64,000 nt of DNA from JAMXLO01 sp963799415 (lineage in GTDB: Bacteria; Pseudomonadota; Alphaproteobacteria; Acetobacterales; Acetobacteraceae). This document shows, piece after piece, positions 55,051 to 64,000 of the stretch. Under the pieces are notes generated by a model that saw only the letters and a program-made list of their open reading frames with translations, had not been told where the DNA came from and did not search any database. The stretch spans positions 186,001 to 250,000 of the forward strand of contig CAWCXI010000013.1 of assembly GCA_963799415.1 (NCBI GenBank), given 5' to 3'. Numbering within the stretch: the stretch's first letter is position 1; every line of letters begins with the position of its first letter. Made by a program: the position numbers and the translations under genes.

Positions 55051-56060
55051 GCGCCTCGCTGCGTCGCACCGAACAGTCCGAGGGTCGATCCACCGACGAG
55101 GGGCCTGGCCCGCGGCACTTCCTCGATCTGCGCGATTTCGATCCTGCAACGCTGCGCCAGATGCTGGACGTCGCCGCCAACTACAAGCGCGGTGGCGTGT
55201 CGTCGCGACCGCTCGCCGGCAAGACGCTGGCCCTGATCTTCGAGAAGCCGTCCACCCGCACGCGCGTGTCGTTCGAGGTGGGCATGCGTCAGTTGGGCGG
55301 CGATGTGATCGTGCTGTCGGCGCGCGACATGCAGAGCGGACGCGGCGAGACGCCTGCCGACACCGCGCGTGTGCTGTCGCGCTATGTCGACGCAATCATG
55401 CTGCGCACCGACGATGTCGCGAAACTGCACGAGTTGGCGGAATACGCCACCGTGCCGGTGATCAACGGGCTGACCGACACGTCGCACCCCTGTCAGCTCA
55501 TGGCCGACGTGCTGACATTCGAGGAGCATCGAGGTCCGATCGCCGGGCAAGTTGTCGCCTGGTGCGGCGACGGCAACAACGTCGCACGAAGCTGGATTGA
55601 GGCGGCGGTGCGTTTCGGCTTCACCCTGCGGCTGGCGACGCCGGATACGCTGCGTCCGCCGGCCGAACTGATCGAGTGGGCGCGCGCGCAGGGCGGCAGG
55701 ATCGAGCTGACCGATGACCCGGAGAAGGCGGTCGCCGGCGCGCGCTGCGTGGTGACCGACACCTGGGTGTCGATGGCAGACGATCCGAACAGCAACCGGC
55801 ATAACATGCTGGCGCCATACCGGGTCACCAGTGCACTGATGGCGAAGGCAGACGCGGACGCGCTGTTTATGCACTGTCTGCCGGCGCATCGCGGCGAGGA
55901 GGTCACCGCGGATGTGATCGACGGACCGCAGTCGGTGGTGTTCGCAGAGGCGGAGAACCGGTTGCACGCGCAGAAGGGTGTGCTGGCCTGGGTACTCGGC
56001 GCAGTACCGATAGCGTGCACCAAATGTTCTCGCCCAAGCTATCCGGAGCATGATAGATAA
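55047..56060 (+). CDS. argF: Ornithine carbamoyltransferase ArgF
   Basis: The 337-residue enzyme that makes citrulline from ornithine and carbamoyl phosphate. The carbamoyl phosphate loop is EKPSTRTRVSFEVG, then HPCQLMADVLT, VAWCGDGNNVARSW and the ornithine site MHCLPAHRGEEVT. It is a little longer than usual, from an N-terminal tail of about 20 residues and a C-terminal one (PIACTKCSRPSYPEHDR). The ATG overlaps the argD stop, so translation is coupled. Confidence 0.96.
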   Translation: MSASLRRTEQSEGRSTDEGPGPRHFLDLRDFDPATLRQMLDVAANYKRGGVSSRPLAGKTLALIFEKPSTRTRVSFEVGMRQLGGDVIVLSARDMQSGRGETPADTARVLSRYVDAIMLRTDDVAKLHELAEYATVPVINGLTDTSHPCQLMADVLTFEEHRGPIAGQVVAWCGDGNNVARSWIEAAVRFGFTLRLATPDTLRPPAELIEWARAQGGRIELTDDPEKAVAGARCVVTDTWVSMADDPNSNRHNMLAPYRVTSALMAKADADALFMHCLPAHRGEEVTADVIDGPQSVVFAEAENRLHAQKGVLAWVLGAVPIACTKCSRPSYPEHDR

Positions 56061-56378
56061 CCAGGAAGCGGGGCCGTTCTAGCGACTCCCCTGGTTGGAC
56101 TAACGGCGGCGTGCGATCACCAATCGCACCCGCCACCGGCCCCACCAGAGTTCCCAAACAATGCCGTTGAGCATTGAGGTCTCCCCAGTGGCTCCCGGCA
56201 TGATTGCCGGGAGCCACATGGGGATACGCTGCAAAGGATGACGGACGGTTAGCGACGCCCCAGCCGCGTCACGGCGAAGTGAGGTCGACTGATCGGGCCG
56301 CCCTGGCGTCAAGACCTTTCTGCGTTGCAGCAAAGCCCCCTTATTAAGCTCTCACAACGATAGGAACCTTGGCTTGCC
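56061..56378. other. Intergenic region with a perfect 13-pair hairpin and a tryptophan-rich micro-ORF
   Basis: The gap of 318 bases after argF holds GTGGCTCCCGGCA (56188-56200), loop TGAT, TGCCGGGAGCCAC (56205-56217), a perfect hairpin. On the minus strand, 13 bases after it, GGGGAG precedes an ATG at 56174 for a 24-codon frame ending at 56100 (GIVWELWWGRWRVRL in the middle: four tryptophans, six arginines). Nothing else is clear. No tryptophan synthesis gene follows on that strand, only the antisense of argF. Confidence 0.5.
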
Positions 56379-57356
56379 ATGAAATGGTCGCGGGAACTTC
56401 GCATCGCTCGCCGAAGCATGCGAACGGCCTTCAAGGCCGCGTCGTCGGTGGCGAAGGCTCGCGCGAAACTGCCCGCGACGCTGCAAATGCCATCATGGTC
56501 GGTGCCCACGCCGGGAGTCGAGAACGGATCGCTTGGCGAGCTAGCCGACTTCGGCAGCAATCCAGGCAAGCTGTCGATGTTCGTCCATAATCCGCTGCGT
56601 CCGGTTGAAGTCGGTGCACCGCTCATCGTGCTGCTGCACGGCTGCGGGCAGACTGCCGCCGCATTCGCCCGCGACACCGGGTGGGGAAAGCTCGCCGATC
56701 AGTTGGGCATCCCGCTCGTGTTGCCTGAACAGTCCGGCGACAATAACCGCGGGCGATGCTTCAACTGGTTCCGTTCCGCACATGTTAACCGTGACCTCGG
56801 TGAAGCACTGTCGATCCGGCAGATGGTTGCGGCCGCGACGGATCGATTTGGGTCCGATCCAGGAAGGGTCTTCGTCGCCGGCCTCTCCGCCGGTGGCGCG
56901 ATGGCCGCTGCCATCATGGCGGCTTACCCCGACGTCTTCACCGCCGGTGCCATCATTGCCGGTCTGCCGGTCGGCTCGGCAAGCAGCGTATCGGAGGCAC
57001 TGGTGCGCATGGCCGAGGCTGGTCCAGCGCGCTCGCGCGACGACTGGGCGCAGCAGGTGCGTCTGGCCGCACCGACGGGCTATGCCGGGCACTGGCCACG
57101 CGTTTCGATCTGGCATGGCCTGGCGGACGACGTAGTGGATCCCACCAATGCACGCCTGCTGGCCGAGCAGTGGTCGGCGGTGCATGCGTTTGACAGCAGC
57201 ACAGTCCGCAGCGAACCGGATGGCTCGCGTCGCGCGATCTGGGGTTCGCCGGAGCGCCCCGCGGTGGAACTCTGGACATTGCCGGATTTGCCGCATGCTT
57301 GGCCCCCTGACGCGGTTGATCGCGTGGCGCGCTTTTGGGGCCTCCATCCGGTTTAA
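56379..57356 (+). CDS. PHB depolymerase family esterase
   Basis: A 325-residue alpha/beta hydrolase of the LpqC/PHB-depolymerase type. The oxyanion region is PLIVLLHGCGQTAAAFAR, the nucleophile sits in VFVAGLSAGGAMAAAI (GxSxG), the acid is in WHGLADDVVDP and the histidine in LPHAWP. It has W-rich substrate regions, and an amphipathic N-terminal stretch that is not a clear signal peptide. It may act on short polyesters or esters of phenolic acids. ATG at 56379. The response regulator follows 55 bases downstream. Confidence 0.88.
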   Translation: MKWSRELRIARRSMRTAFKAASSVAKARAKLPATLQMPSWSVPTPGVENGSLGELADFGSNPGKLSMFVHNPLRPVEVGAPLIVLLHGCGQTAAAFARDTGWGKLADQLGIPLVLPEQSGDNNRGRCFNWFRSAHVNRDLGEALSIRQMVAAATDRFGSDPGRVFVAGLSAGGAMAAAIMAAYPDVFTAGAIIAGLPVGSASSVSEALVRMAEAGPARSRDDWAQQVRLAAPTGYAGHWPRVSIWHGLADDVVDPTNARLLAEQWSAVHAFDSSTVRSEPDGSRRAIWGSPERPAVELWTLPDLPHAWPPDAVDRVARFWGLHPV

Positions 57357-57411
57357 CCGCACCGCAACGTCGCGAGCGCAAAATGCCAGCACCTTGCAGG
57401 AGGTGACTAGT

Positions 57412-57958
57412 GTGCCGTCTCGTGCTGATCTGAACAGTGTCATCGTGGCCGAGGATGGCGGCAACTGGCGTGGCATTCTGCGCACGGTACTGATGGAGTG
57501 TGGGTTACTGGTGCTGTTGGTCTGGGATGGTTTGGAAGCGGTAGAGATCGCAAGCAGCTACGTCGGCGCGGTTGGTCCTGCTCGACGTGAGAATGCCCCA
57601 CATGGATGGGCTACAGGCTTGTGCTCGCATCAGGGACCTACCCGGTTATAGGTCCGTGCCAATTGTCATGCTGAGCGGCTATGCAAATACGGAGATACGC
57701 GCCGCCGCGGAACAGGCCGGTGCGAACTTGTTCCTGGCTAAGCCAATTTCGAACCTCACCCTCAGACAGGCGATACTTCCGCTACTTGGTGCGACATCGG
57801 TGGAGCAGGCGGCGAGTTTTGAATGGAAGCGTCAGCCCGAGCCATCGCCGGCGTATGGCGAGGCACAGGAACTGGCGCAGGGACGCAGGCTACTGGAGAT
57901 CTATCGGCGCGCCAATGTCTCAGCGAAGCCTTCACGCCGATCCGACTGGTTCCGCTGA
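57412..57958 (+). CDS. Response regulator (receiver only), apparent frameshift
   Basis: A receiver domain of about 120 residues with a 50-residue tail. It begins with SVIVAEDGGNWRGILRTVLM (acidic pocket E-D) and, after one base change at about 57571, continues RLVLLDVRMPHMDGLQA with the phosphorylatable D, then VPIVMLSGYANTEIRA and LFLAKPISNLTL (conserved K). The GTG at 57412 has GGAGG about 8 bases before it. Its end overlaps the end of the convergent hybrid kinase by 27 bases. The two may be partners. Confidence 0.78.
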
Positions 57959-60338
57959 GGTAAGCCCGCGTAATTCCGCAAGTGCCGAACGAGCCGCGGC
58001 CGCCAGCGCATCCGCGAGATCCAGCGGTGGCGTCCGGTTCTCTAACAGGGCGACATCGACGCGTTGCGCAGCGGCCGCCAGTGCGGCAAAACCGAACATG
58101 CCGGCCATACCAGTCAATTCATGCGACAGATCAGCAATGCAGCGCGGGTCCGCGGCCGCATCGACCATCGCGATTTCGCGCAGCAGGAGCTCCACCTTGC
58201 GCGTCAGGTCCAGCAAGTGCCGCTCCATCTCGCCGGAACTCATGTAGGGAGCCAGCTGAGCCAGCACATCGGAATCGAATGTCGGCGGCTCGCAAAGTGG
58301 CGCAGTCGGGCTCCGACGGGCAACGCGCTCCACGACCGTCAACAACTCTTCCGCAGTGAACGGCTTCACCAGATGCTCCACCATCCCGGCATGTCGGCCT
58401 TCGACGATCTGCTGATTCAACGCGTTCGCCGTCACCGCGATAATCGGTACAGCGCCGCGTCCACCAGAGATCCTGCGAATGTGCTTCGTCGCCTCGCACC
58501 CGTCCATTCCCGGCATCCGCATATCCATCAGCACCACGTCGAAGTCGTTGTCAGTGGCAAGCTGAACGGCATCAGCACCGCTATCTGCCTCGGTTACGAC
58601 ATGGCCCCGCTCGATCAGAATGCCGCGCGCGATCTCGCGGTTCGCTGCAACGTCATCCACCAGCAGCACGTACAGTGGCTGCTTGGGCGGGAGCGAGGAT
58701 AGCGTCGGCAGCGCGGCTTGCTCAGTCAGCCTGCCCGCGGGCAGAGTTGCCCAGAAGACGCTTCCGACACCCAGGTTCTCGCGGTGTCCCGTTTCGCCGC
58801 CCATACACTTTATTAAACGCCGCGACATGGCCAGGCCGATGCCATGGCCCGGAATGCCGGTCTGTTCGGCACCCAGCCGCTCACCGAACTGGAACAGCTT
58901 ATGGCGCTGATCCGGCGGTATGCCACAACCAGTATCCGTCACCTGGATCGCAATGTGATCGGCCGTCCCAGCGACCTCCAACACGACCGCGCCACCTGGC
59001 GGAGTAAATTTGATCGCGTTGCTCAGCAAATTAACCAATACCTGCTTCAGCAAATCGGGATCGGTCACGAACGATTCAGGCGCGCCTTGCTTGAGATCAC
59101 AACGTAATGCGAGACCCCGTTGGGCAGCATGTGAACTCGACGAGGGTGACGCACGCGTCAAGCAGCTTCGCCAGGGCAACCTGGCGCATGCGCGGAGTGG
59201 GAATGCGCGCCTCGATCTGGAGCTCATTGAGTATACGATCGACCACGCCGCGCAGATGATCGCCTGCGCTCATGATCGCCGTGACACGTCTGGCATTCGC
59301 AGGGTCGAGCTGCGGGTCCGCGCGCAGGCGATCGGCATTGCCCAATATGCTGTGCAACGGCGTGCGCAGCTCATGGCTTGCCATCATCAGGTAGTCGGAC
59401 TTGTGGCGGTTGTCCCGTTCGGCAATTTCGCGTCGCCGGACCTCGCGCAGTAGCGCGACGAGCAAGGCACTCCCGATCGAGGCGAGCAGCACCCCGGCGG
59501 CGAGCTGCGCCACCGTCCAGTCCTGCCAGGCTCCCGCCACGTCCTCGTTCGCGACGCCGACATGAATGGACAGCGCCAATTCGCCGATCTGCTGTACGGC
59601 AAAGCGGCGTCGCACCTGGTCAGTCTGCGCATCCGGAATGCCGATGCGACCGATGTCGTTGCGATCGAATGGCAGGCACATGACCACCGTACCGTCAGTG
59701 CGCAGCACCGAGATCGTTCCGTGCGGCCCCACCGCCAACTGACCAAGCAGGTCGTGGATGTAGCTGAGCCGCAGGCCGGCCACCACCACGCCGCCAAAGG
59801 TGCCATCGTCATGTGAGATGCGGCGACTTAAGGCGATACTGGCATACTCCGCCCGCCCGAACGGCTCGCTGACATAGAGACCGGGCGATGGATTGACACG
59901 TTGGGCCGTGAAGTATGGGCGGCTGCCCCATCGTCCACCGCGCTCCGACGGCGTCGGTGACTCTGTCACCACCCCGTTCTCGTCCAGGACATTGATAAGA
60001 CCCAGCGACTGGAGGCCGGATGATGCGTCGAACAGGACAAGGCTGCGAACCGGCTCGCTGAGTGAGATCACGGTCGGCGACCGCAACCGGTCGACTGTGG
60101 TTTGCAACGCCACGTCGAACCGTTCGATCGTGCGCGCGATATCGTGCGCGGCCATCGTGGCCATCTGCGACGCGACCGCCCCCGCTCGTTGGTCAGCGTC
60201 TGACCGCGCTGCGACCAGCGCGGCGAGGCAAATGGCGACAAAGCAGGCCGTCGTGAGCGCGCCGCCCGTCAGCCACGTCCCGGTGCGGGACAATGCGATC
60301 TGGCGAAGCATGCCACGCAAGATTGTCGGCGAGCGCAT
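57932..60338 (-). CDS. Hybrid sensor histidine kinase/response regulator, apparent frameshift
   Basis: A large membrane-bound sensor of about 800 residues. It has an N-terminal membrane helix, a periplasmic sensor of the Cache/PDC type (SRPYFTAQRVNPSPGLYVSEP, SIALSRRISHDDGTFGGVVVA), a second helix (LAAGVLLASIGSALLVAL), then the H box MMASHELRTPLHSILGN. After VTLVEF (about 59130) the frame changes and continues: ATPase domain with NLLSNAIKFTPPG, DTGCGIPP and GIPGHGIGLAMS, receiver YVLLVDDVAANREIA with VVLMDMRMPGMDG, and a C-terminal histidine phosphotransfer domain with IADLSHELTGMAGMFG. The start at 60338 has AAGGA 8 bases before it. Typical of a phosphorelay of BvgS type; its signal is unknown. 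Confidence 0.85.
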
Positions 60339-60525
60339 GCCGGTTATCCTTGCAACGCCCACCATCCTAGGCACCGAAGTACTAGTTAAGAGTTGATGCC
60401 CCTCGAGAGCTCGCAACGAATACGCTGTCGGCACAACAAATATGGATTTTCATGCTTGAGCCGTGAGAAATCAATGCCGCATACTCATTTATGATGTATG
60501 AAGGATCAACTTCTTCAGCGCAGCC

Positions 60526-60807
60526 TTGATCACGTCGGCGCAAATGAGGGCGGCGCGGGCGATGCTGGGGATCGACCAACGCGAATTGGCCGGCCTGTCA
60601 GGACTGTCCGTGCCCACTATCCAGCGTATGGAGGCCAGCGACGGCGTGGTACGGGGTAACGTCGACTCACTGATGAAACTGGTCGGCGCTTTGCAGGGAG
60701 CCGGCATCGAGTTGATTGCCGAGGGCGCGATCAGCAACCAGGGCGGCCGCGGCGTGCGTCTGACCGCTTCGACCTTGCCGCAACGTTCGGCACCATATCG
60801 CGCATGA
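60526..60807 (+). CDS. XRE-like helix-turn-helix regulator at the head of the hyf-type operon
   Basis: A 93-residue protein with one helix-turn-helix domain: SAQMRAARAMLGIDQRELAG, LSGLSVPTIQRMEAS (recognition helix), then a small beta/helical tail with LVGALQGAGIELIAEGA. It starts with TTG at 60526 or ATG at 60544; neither has a strong ribosome binding site. Its last bases overlap the hyfB start (ATGA at 60804), so the regulator and the complex are made together and it may control the operon. The tail resembles that of other small alphaproteobacterial XRE-type regulators. Confidence 0.82.
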   Translation: MITSAQMRAARAMLGIDQRELAGLSGLSVPTIQRMEASDGVVRGNVDSLMKLVGALQGAGIELIAEGAISNQGGRGVRLTASTLPQRSAPYRA

Positions 60808-62804
60808 TCGCGCTCACCCTCATCTGCATCGTCCTGCTGTTCTGCCTCTCAGTGGCCGGCGCGTTCGCCGCGTTGTCACCGTCAGGCCGCGTCATCGTCT
60901 ACGGTGGCAGCCTTGCCATTTCGGCGGCATCGCTGCTGGTAGCACTGCTCTCGCTCGGTGCCACGTCATCAGTCGTGACCCTGCCCCTCGGCCTGCCCTG
61001 GACCGGCGCACATTTCCGCCTCGATCCCCTCGCCGCCTTCTTCCTTGTCGTGGTCGGGCTCGGCAGTGCTGGGGCAAGCCTCTACGCGCTGGGCTACGGC
61101 CGGCAAGAAGACGAGCCGCAACGCGTGCTGCCGTTCTATCCGGTGTTTCTCGCCGGGCTTAATCTCGTGGTCGTCGCCGACGATGCGTTCAGCTTCGTGT
61201 TCGCCTGGGAGCTGATGTCGCTCGCCTCATGGGCGCTGGTGATGTCGCACCACCGCGAAAGCGGCAATGCACACGCCGGCTACGTCTACATCATCATGGC
61301 AAGCTTCTCGGGTCTGGCGTTGTTGCTGTGCTTCGGCCTGCTTGCCGGACCCACAGGCGGCTACACCTTCGACGCGATGCGCGCCGCGCACCCGATACCT
61401 GGCATCGCCGCGCTCGCCTTGGTGCTTGCGCTGATCGGCGCGGGATCCAAGGCCGGCGTCGTCCCGCTGCACGCCTGGCTGCCGCTCGCACATCCCGCCG
61501 CGCCGAGCCACGTGTCGGCGCTGATGAGTGGGGTGATGACCAAGGTCGCGGTGTACGGCTTCGTGCGCATCACCTTCGATCTGCTCGGCCCGCCCGCATG
61601 GTGGTCCGGCACCATGGTTCTGGCGGTCGGCGGCGTCACCGCCGTGCTCGGTGTGCTGTATGCGCTGATGGAGCACGATCTCAAGCGTCTGCTCGCCTAT
61701 CATACCGTCGAAAACATCGGCATCATCTTCATAGGCCTCGGCTTGGCACTCGCCTTCGGTGCCAATCAGCTCCCCGTAGCCGCGGCGCTCGGACTGACCG
61801 CCGCGCTGTTCCACGTGTTCAACCATTCTATCTTCAAAAGCCTGCTGTTCTTTGGCACCGGCGCAGTGCTTACCGCGACCGGCGAACGCGACATGGATCA
61901 CCTCGGCGGTCTCATCCACCGCATGCCAAAGACCGCGTTTGCGTTCCTGATCGGCTGCGTCGCTATCTCGGCGCTGCCGCCGTTGAACGGCTTCGTGTCC
62001 GAGTGGCTCACCTTCCAGGCAATCCTGCTGCATCCCGATCTGCCGCAATGGGGGTTGAAGCTGGCGATCCCGGCGGACGGCGCGTTGCTGGCACTGTCCG
62101 CCGCACTCGCCGCCGCGTGCTTCGTCAAGGCGTTCGGCGTGACCTTCCTCGGCCGCCCACGTACGCGCGCCGCGGCGGATGCCCGCGAGGTCGACAGCTT
62201 CTCGCTCTTCGCGATGTTCGCATTCGCCGCGCTCTGCCTGCTGGCCGGCATCCTGCCAGGCGTGGTGATCGACCTGCTGGCACCGGTGACGCAGATGCTG
62301 ACCGGCACACACATGCCAACGCAGCTTGACGTCGCGTGGCTGTCCATCGTGCCGGTCGAGAGCGCGCGCAGTTCGTACAATGGACTGCTGGTGTTCCTGT
62401 TCATCGCGCTCTCCGCATCGCTGACCGCGCTGGCGGTCCATCGCTTCGCGTCGCACGGGCTACGCCGCGCGCCGGCGTGGGACTGCGGCTTTCCCGATCC
62501 CCGACCCGAAACGCAGTATACCGGCGCCAGCTTCGCCCAGCCGATCCGCCGTGTGTACGGCGCCGTGGTATTCCGCACCCATGAGACAGTCACCATGCCG
62601 CCGCCCGGCGACATGGCGCCTGCACGCATCGAGAAGCATATAAGCGACCCGATCTGGGACACACTCTACGCGCCCGTCGCCGGCGCGGTGTGGCATCTGT
62701 CGCTTGTGCTCAACCACCTGCAGTTCCTAACCATCCGCCGCTATCTGGGCTTCGTCTTCGCCGCTCTCGTGATCCTGCTGCTGGTGCTCGCGCTGTGGCA
62801 GTGA
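60804..62804 (+). CDS. hyfB: Hydrogenase-4/Ehr-type membrane subunit HyfB (proton-translocating, NuoL/MrpD family)
   Basis: A 666-residue antiporter-like subunit with about 16 membrane segments. It reads FSFVFAWELMSLASWALVMS, then GSKAGVVPLHAWLPLAHPAAPSHVSALMSGVMTK in shortened form (lysines and histidines of the ion path), YHTVENIGIIFIGLGLA, NHSIFKSLLFFGTGAVLT and ALPPLNGFVSEWLTFQ. HyfB-type features are the long C-terminal part with PAWDCGFPDPRPETQYTGAS. The start overlaps the regulator stop, and hyfC overlaps its end (GTGA). The complex would couple electron transfer to proton or sodium movement. Confidence 0.94.
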   Translation: MIALTLICIVLLFCLSVAGAFAALSPSGRVIVYGGSLAISAASLLVALLSLGATSSVVTLPLGLPWTGAHFRLDPLAAFFLVVVGLGSAGASLYALGYGRQEDEPQRVLPFYPVFLAGLNLVVVADDAFSFVFAWELMSLASWALVMSHHRESGNAHAGYVYIIMASFSGLALLLCFGLLAGPTGGYTFDAMRAAHPIPGIAALALVLALIGAGSKAGVVPLHAWLPLAHPAAPSHVSALMSGVMTKVAVYGFVRITFDLLGPPAWWSGTMVLAVGGVTAVLGVLYALMEHDLKRLLAYHTVENIGIIFIGLGLALAFGANQLPVAAALGLTAALFHVFNHSIFKSLLFFGTGAVLTATGERDMDHLGGLIHRMPKTAFAFLIGCVAISALPPLNGFVSEWLTFQAILLHPDLPQWGLKLAIPADGALLALSAALAAACFVKAFGVTFLGRPRTRAAADAREVDSFSLFAMFAFAALCLLAGILPGVVIDLLAPVTQMLTGTHMPTQLDVAWLSIVPVESARSSYNGLLVFLFIALSASLTALAVHRFASHGLRRAPAWDCGFPDPRPETQYTGASFAQPIRRVYGAVVFRTHETVTMPPPGDMAPARIEKHISDPIWDTLYAPVAGAVWHLSLVLNHLQFLTIRRYLGFVFAALVILLLVLALWQ

Positions 62805-63733
62805 TCCAGGGCCTTTTCGTGCAGGGCGCGCAGATGGCGCTGGTGCTATTGCTGGCGCCGCTGCTCACAGGCCTCGTGCGCAAAGTGAAGGCGAGGCTCC
62901 AGCGCCGTCGCGGACCGTCGCTGATCCAGCCCTACCGCGACCTCAAGCGCCTGCTCGGCAAGGAGGTGGTGCTCGCCGAAAACGCCTCATGGCTCTTCCG
63001 CGCCGCGCCCTACGTCATCTTCGCCGTCACCTGGGTGGCCGCCGCCCTTGTCCCGACCTTCGCCACGGGCCTGCTGTTCAGCTGGTCGGGCGACCTGATC
63101 GCCATCACAGCGCTGCTCGGCAGCGCACGCTTCGTTCAGGCGCTGGCGGCGATGGACATCGGCACCAGTTTCGGCGGCATCGGCGCCTCGCGAGAAGTGA
63201 TGATCGCCTCGCTCGCCGAGCCCGCGATGCTGATGATCGTCCTGTCCGTCGCGCTGGTCGCGGGCTCGACGCAGCTCTCCACCATCGCCGACTACATGGC
63301 ATTCTCCGCTGTAGGGCTGCGCGTGTCGCTGGCGCTCGGGCTGGTGGCATTCATCATAGTGGCACTGGCAGAGAACGCGCGCATTCCGGTGGACAACCCA
63401 GCGACCCACCTGGAACTGACCATGATCCACGAGGCGATGGTGCTGGAGTATTCCGGCCGCCACCTTGCGTTGATCGAGCTCGCCGCATCGCTGAAACTGC
63501 TGCTCTACGTCTCGGTCATCGCCTGCCTGTTTTTCCCGTTCGGTCTCGCCGGCAATTACGCACTCGGCCTGGCGACCTGGCTCGCGAAGCTGGCGGTGGC
63601 CGGCGTGCTCCTTGGCGTGTTCGAGATGTCGATCGCCAAGATGCGCGTGTTCCGCGTGCCCAACTTCCTGGGTGCCGCGTTGATGCTCAGCCTGCTTGGC
63701 GTCCTGCTGCTGTTCGTCTCGGGGGGCATGTGA
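62801..63733 (+). CDS. hyfC: Hydrogenase-4/Ehr-type membrane subunit HyfC (NuoH-like)
   Basis: A 310-residue membrane subunit of the NuoH family. It has about eight helices, GLVRKVKARLQRRRGPSLIQPYRDLKRLL near the start (in shortened form: the loop facing the catalytic module), SFGGIGASREVMIASLAEP, then ENARIPVDNPATHLELTMIHEAMVLEYSG, the NuoH/HyfC signature. The GTG at 62801 overlaps the hyfB stop by GTGA. The next gene begins in the same way at its stop, so the whole operon is translationally coupled. Confidence 0.93.
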   Translation: MIQGLFVQGAQMALVLLLAPLLTGLVRKVKARLQRRRGPSLIQPYRDLKRLLGKEVVLAENASWLFRAAPYVIFAVTWVAAALVPTFATGLLFSWSGDLIAITALLGSARFVQALAAMDIGTSFGGIGASREVMIASLAEPAMLMIVLSVALVAGSTQLSTIADYMAFSAVGLRVSLALGLVAFIIVALAENARIPVDNPATHLELTMIHEAMVLEYSGRHLALIELAASLKLLLYVSVIACLFFPFGLAGNYALGLATWLAKLAVAGVLLGVFEMSIAKMRVFRVPNFLGAALMLSLLGVLLLFVSGGM

Positions 63734-64000
63734 CGCACGGCTTCGCCTTCGATGTCGCGCATATGCTCGCCGGCGGCCTGGTGCTGGTCAGTTTCGCCAT
63801 GCTGTACCAGGACCGGCTCTATGCGCTGATCAACATGCTCGCGCTGCACGCGCTGGTCCTGGCCGCCTCCGTCGCCTGGCAGGCGCACATTCAGCATGCG
63901 CCGCATCTCTACATCACCGCCGCCATCGCACTCAGCTTTAAGGCCATCGTCATCCCCATGGCGCTGCGCCGGATGGTGTTTCGTCTCGGCATCCACCGCG
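63730..64000 (+). CDS. hyfE: Hydrogenase-4/Ehr-type membrane subunit HyfE, cut by the window end
   Basis: The first 90 codons of a small NuoK-like membrane protein. GTG at 63730 overlaps the hyfC stop. It reads HMLAGGLVLVSFAMLYQDRL, YALINMLALHALVLAASVAW, and HLYITAAIALSFKAIVIPM with an acidic/basic pattern typical of HyfE. The rest and the following genes (expected hyfF, hyfG, hyfI) lie beyond the window. Confidence 0.88.
   Translation, partial: MTHGFAFDVAHMLAGGLVLVSFAMLYQDRLYALINMLALHALVLAASVAWQAHIQHAPHLYITAAIALSFKAIVIPMALRRMVFRLGIHR

Noticed and set aside
53734..55395. Upstream extension of the recX frame
   Set aside because: It runs antisense through argD and argF and has composition typical of a shadow frame.
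61227..62456. Long minus-strand frame inside hyfB
   Set aside because: Antisense shadow, rich in R, H, E and Q with no recognisable domain.

Overview
This is a GC-rich window from the chromosome of an alphaproteobacterium, most likely Rhodospirillales/Acetobacteraceae. Evidence is the strong G/C bias at third codon positions, a DUF2125 protein, the FtsE-FtsX-YdcF-PlsC row, AcnA next to CcmAB, a cyanide-insensitive-type CydAB oxidase, ArgD-ArgF and many ATGA/GTGA start-stop overlaps. I see no rRNA, tRNA, prophage, insertion sequence or CRISPR array. Genus and species cannot be fixed from the sequence.

Layout. 1-8 kb: AraC regulator, luciferase-like oxidoreductase, YqhA-type and FUSC membrane proteins, aconitase. 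8-13.8 kb: haem exporter genes ccmAB, glycogen phosphorylase, then a RuBisCO-like protein with a cupin directly behind it. 13.8-17.5 kb: two small proteins, a flavoprotein monooxygenase and a peroxidase-like pair with a zinc-ribbon protein. 17.6-24.7 kb: cell division and envelope genes (ftsEX, ydcF, plsC, DUF2125), a strongly folded leader with an ACT-like small gene, then cydAB and a convergent MFS transporter. 26-30 kb: an unusual block with a row of palindromes, a 58-residue protein, a DUF6065-like protein and a histidine kinase fused to TolB-like and TPR segments. 30-50.5 kb: a catabolic and transport region with amidohydrolase, methyltransferase, gloB, two glutathione transferases, the ugpBAE importer, a LivK-type binding protein, a class III aminotransferase, apt, racemase, dihydroxyphthalate-decarboxylase-like protein, HpcH aldolase, MmgE/PrpD protein, lipoprotein, hslO, GNAT, MFS and an HpaB-type monooxygenase. 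51-60 kb: acyltransferase, a secreted protein, recX, argD-argF, an esterase, and a response regulator convergent with a hybrid histidine kinase. 60.5-64 kb: the start of a hyf-like membrane complex operon (regulator, hyfB, hyfC, hyfE), cut by the window end.

Many genes that are otherwise well conserved are interrupted by single-base frameshifts, some in short C or G runs. They are densest at 33.3-41.6 kb, where ugpA, ugpB, the LivK-like gene and one further binding protein carry several each. The reading resumes cleanly in the next frame each time with no in-frame stops, which looks more like read or assembly error than old decay, but I cannot decide this here. Frameshifted genes are annotated over their full reconstructed span. 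Two intergenic repeat families occur: a C/G-rich palindrome (six copies or half-copies) and one long inverted repeat at 42.4 kb.
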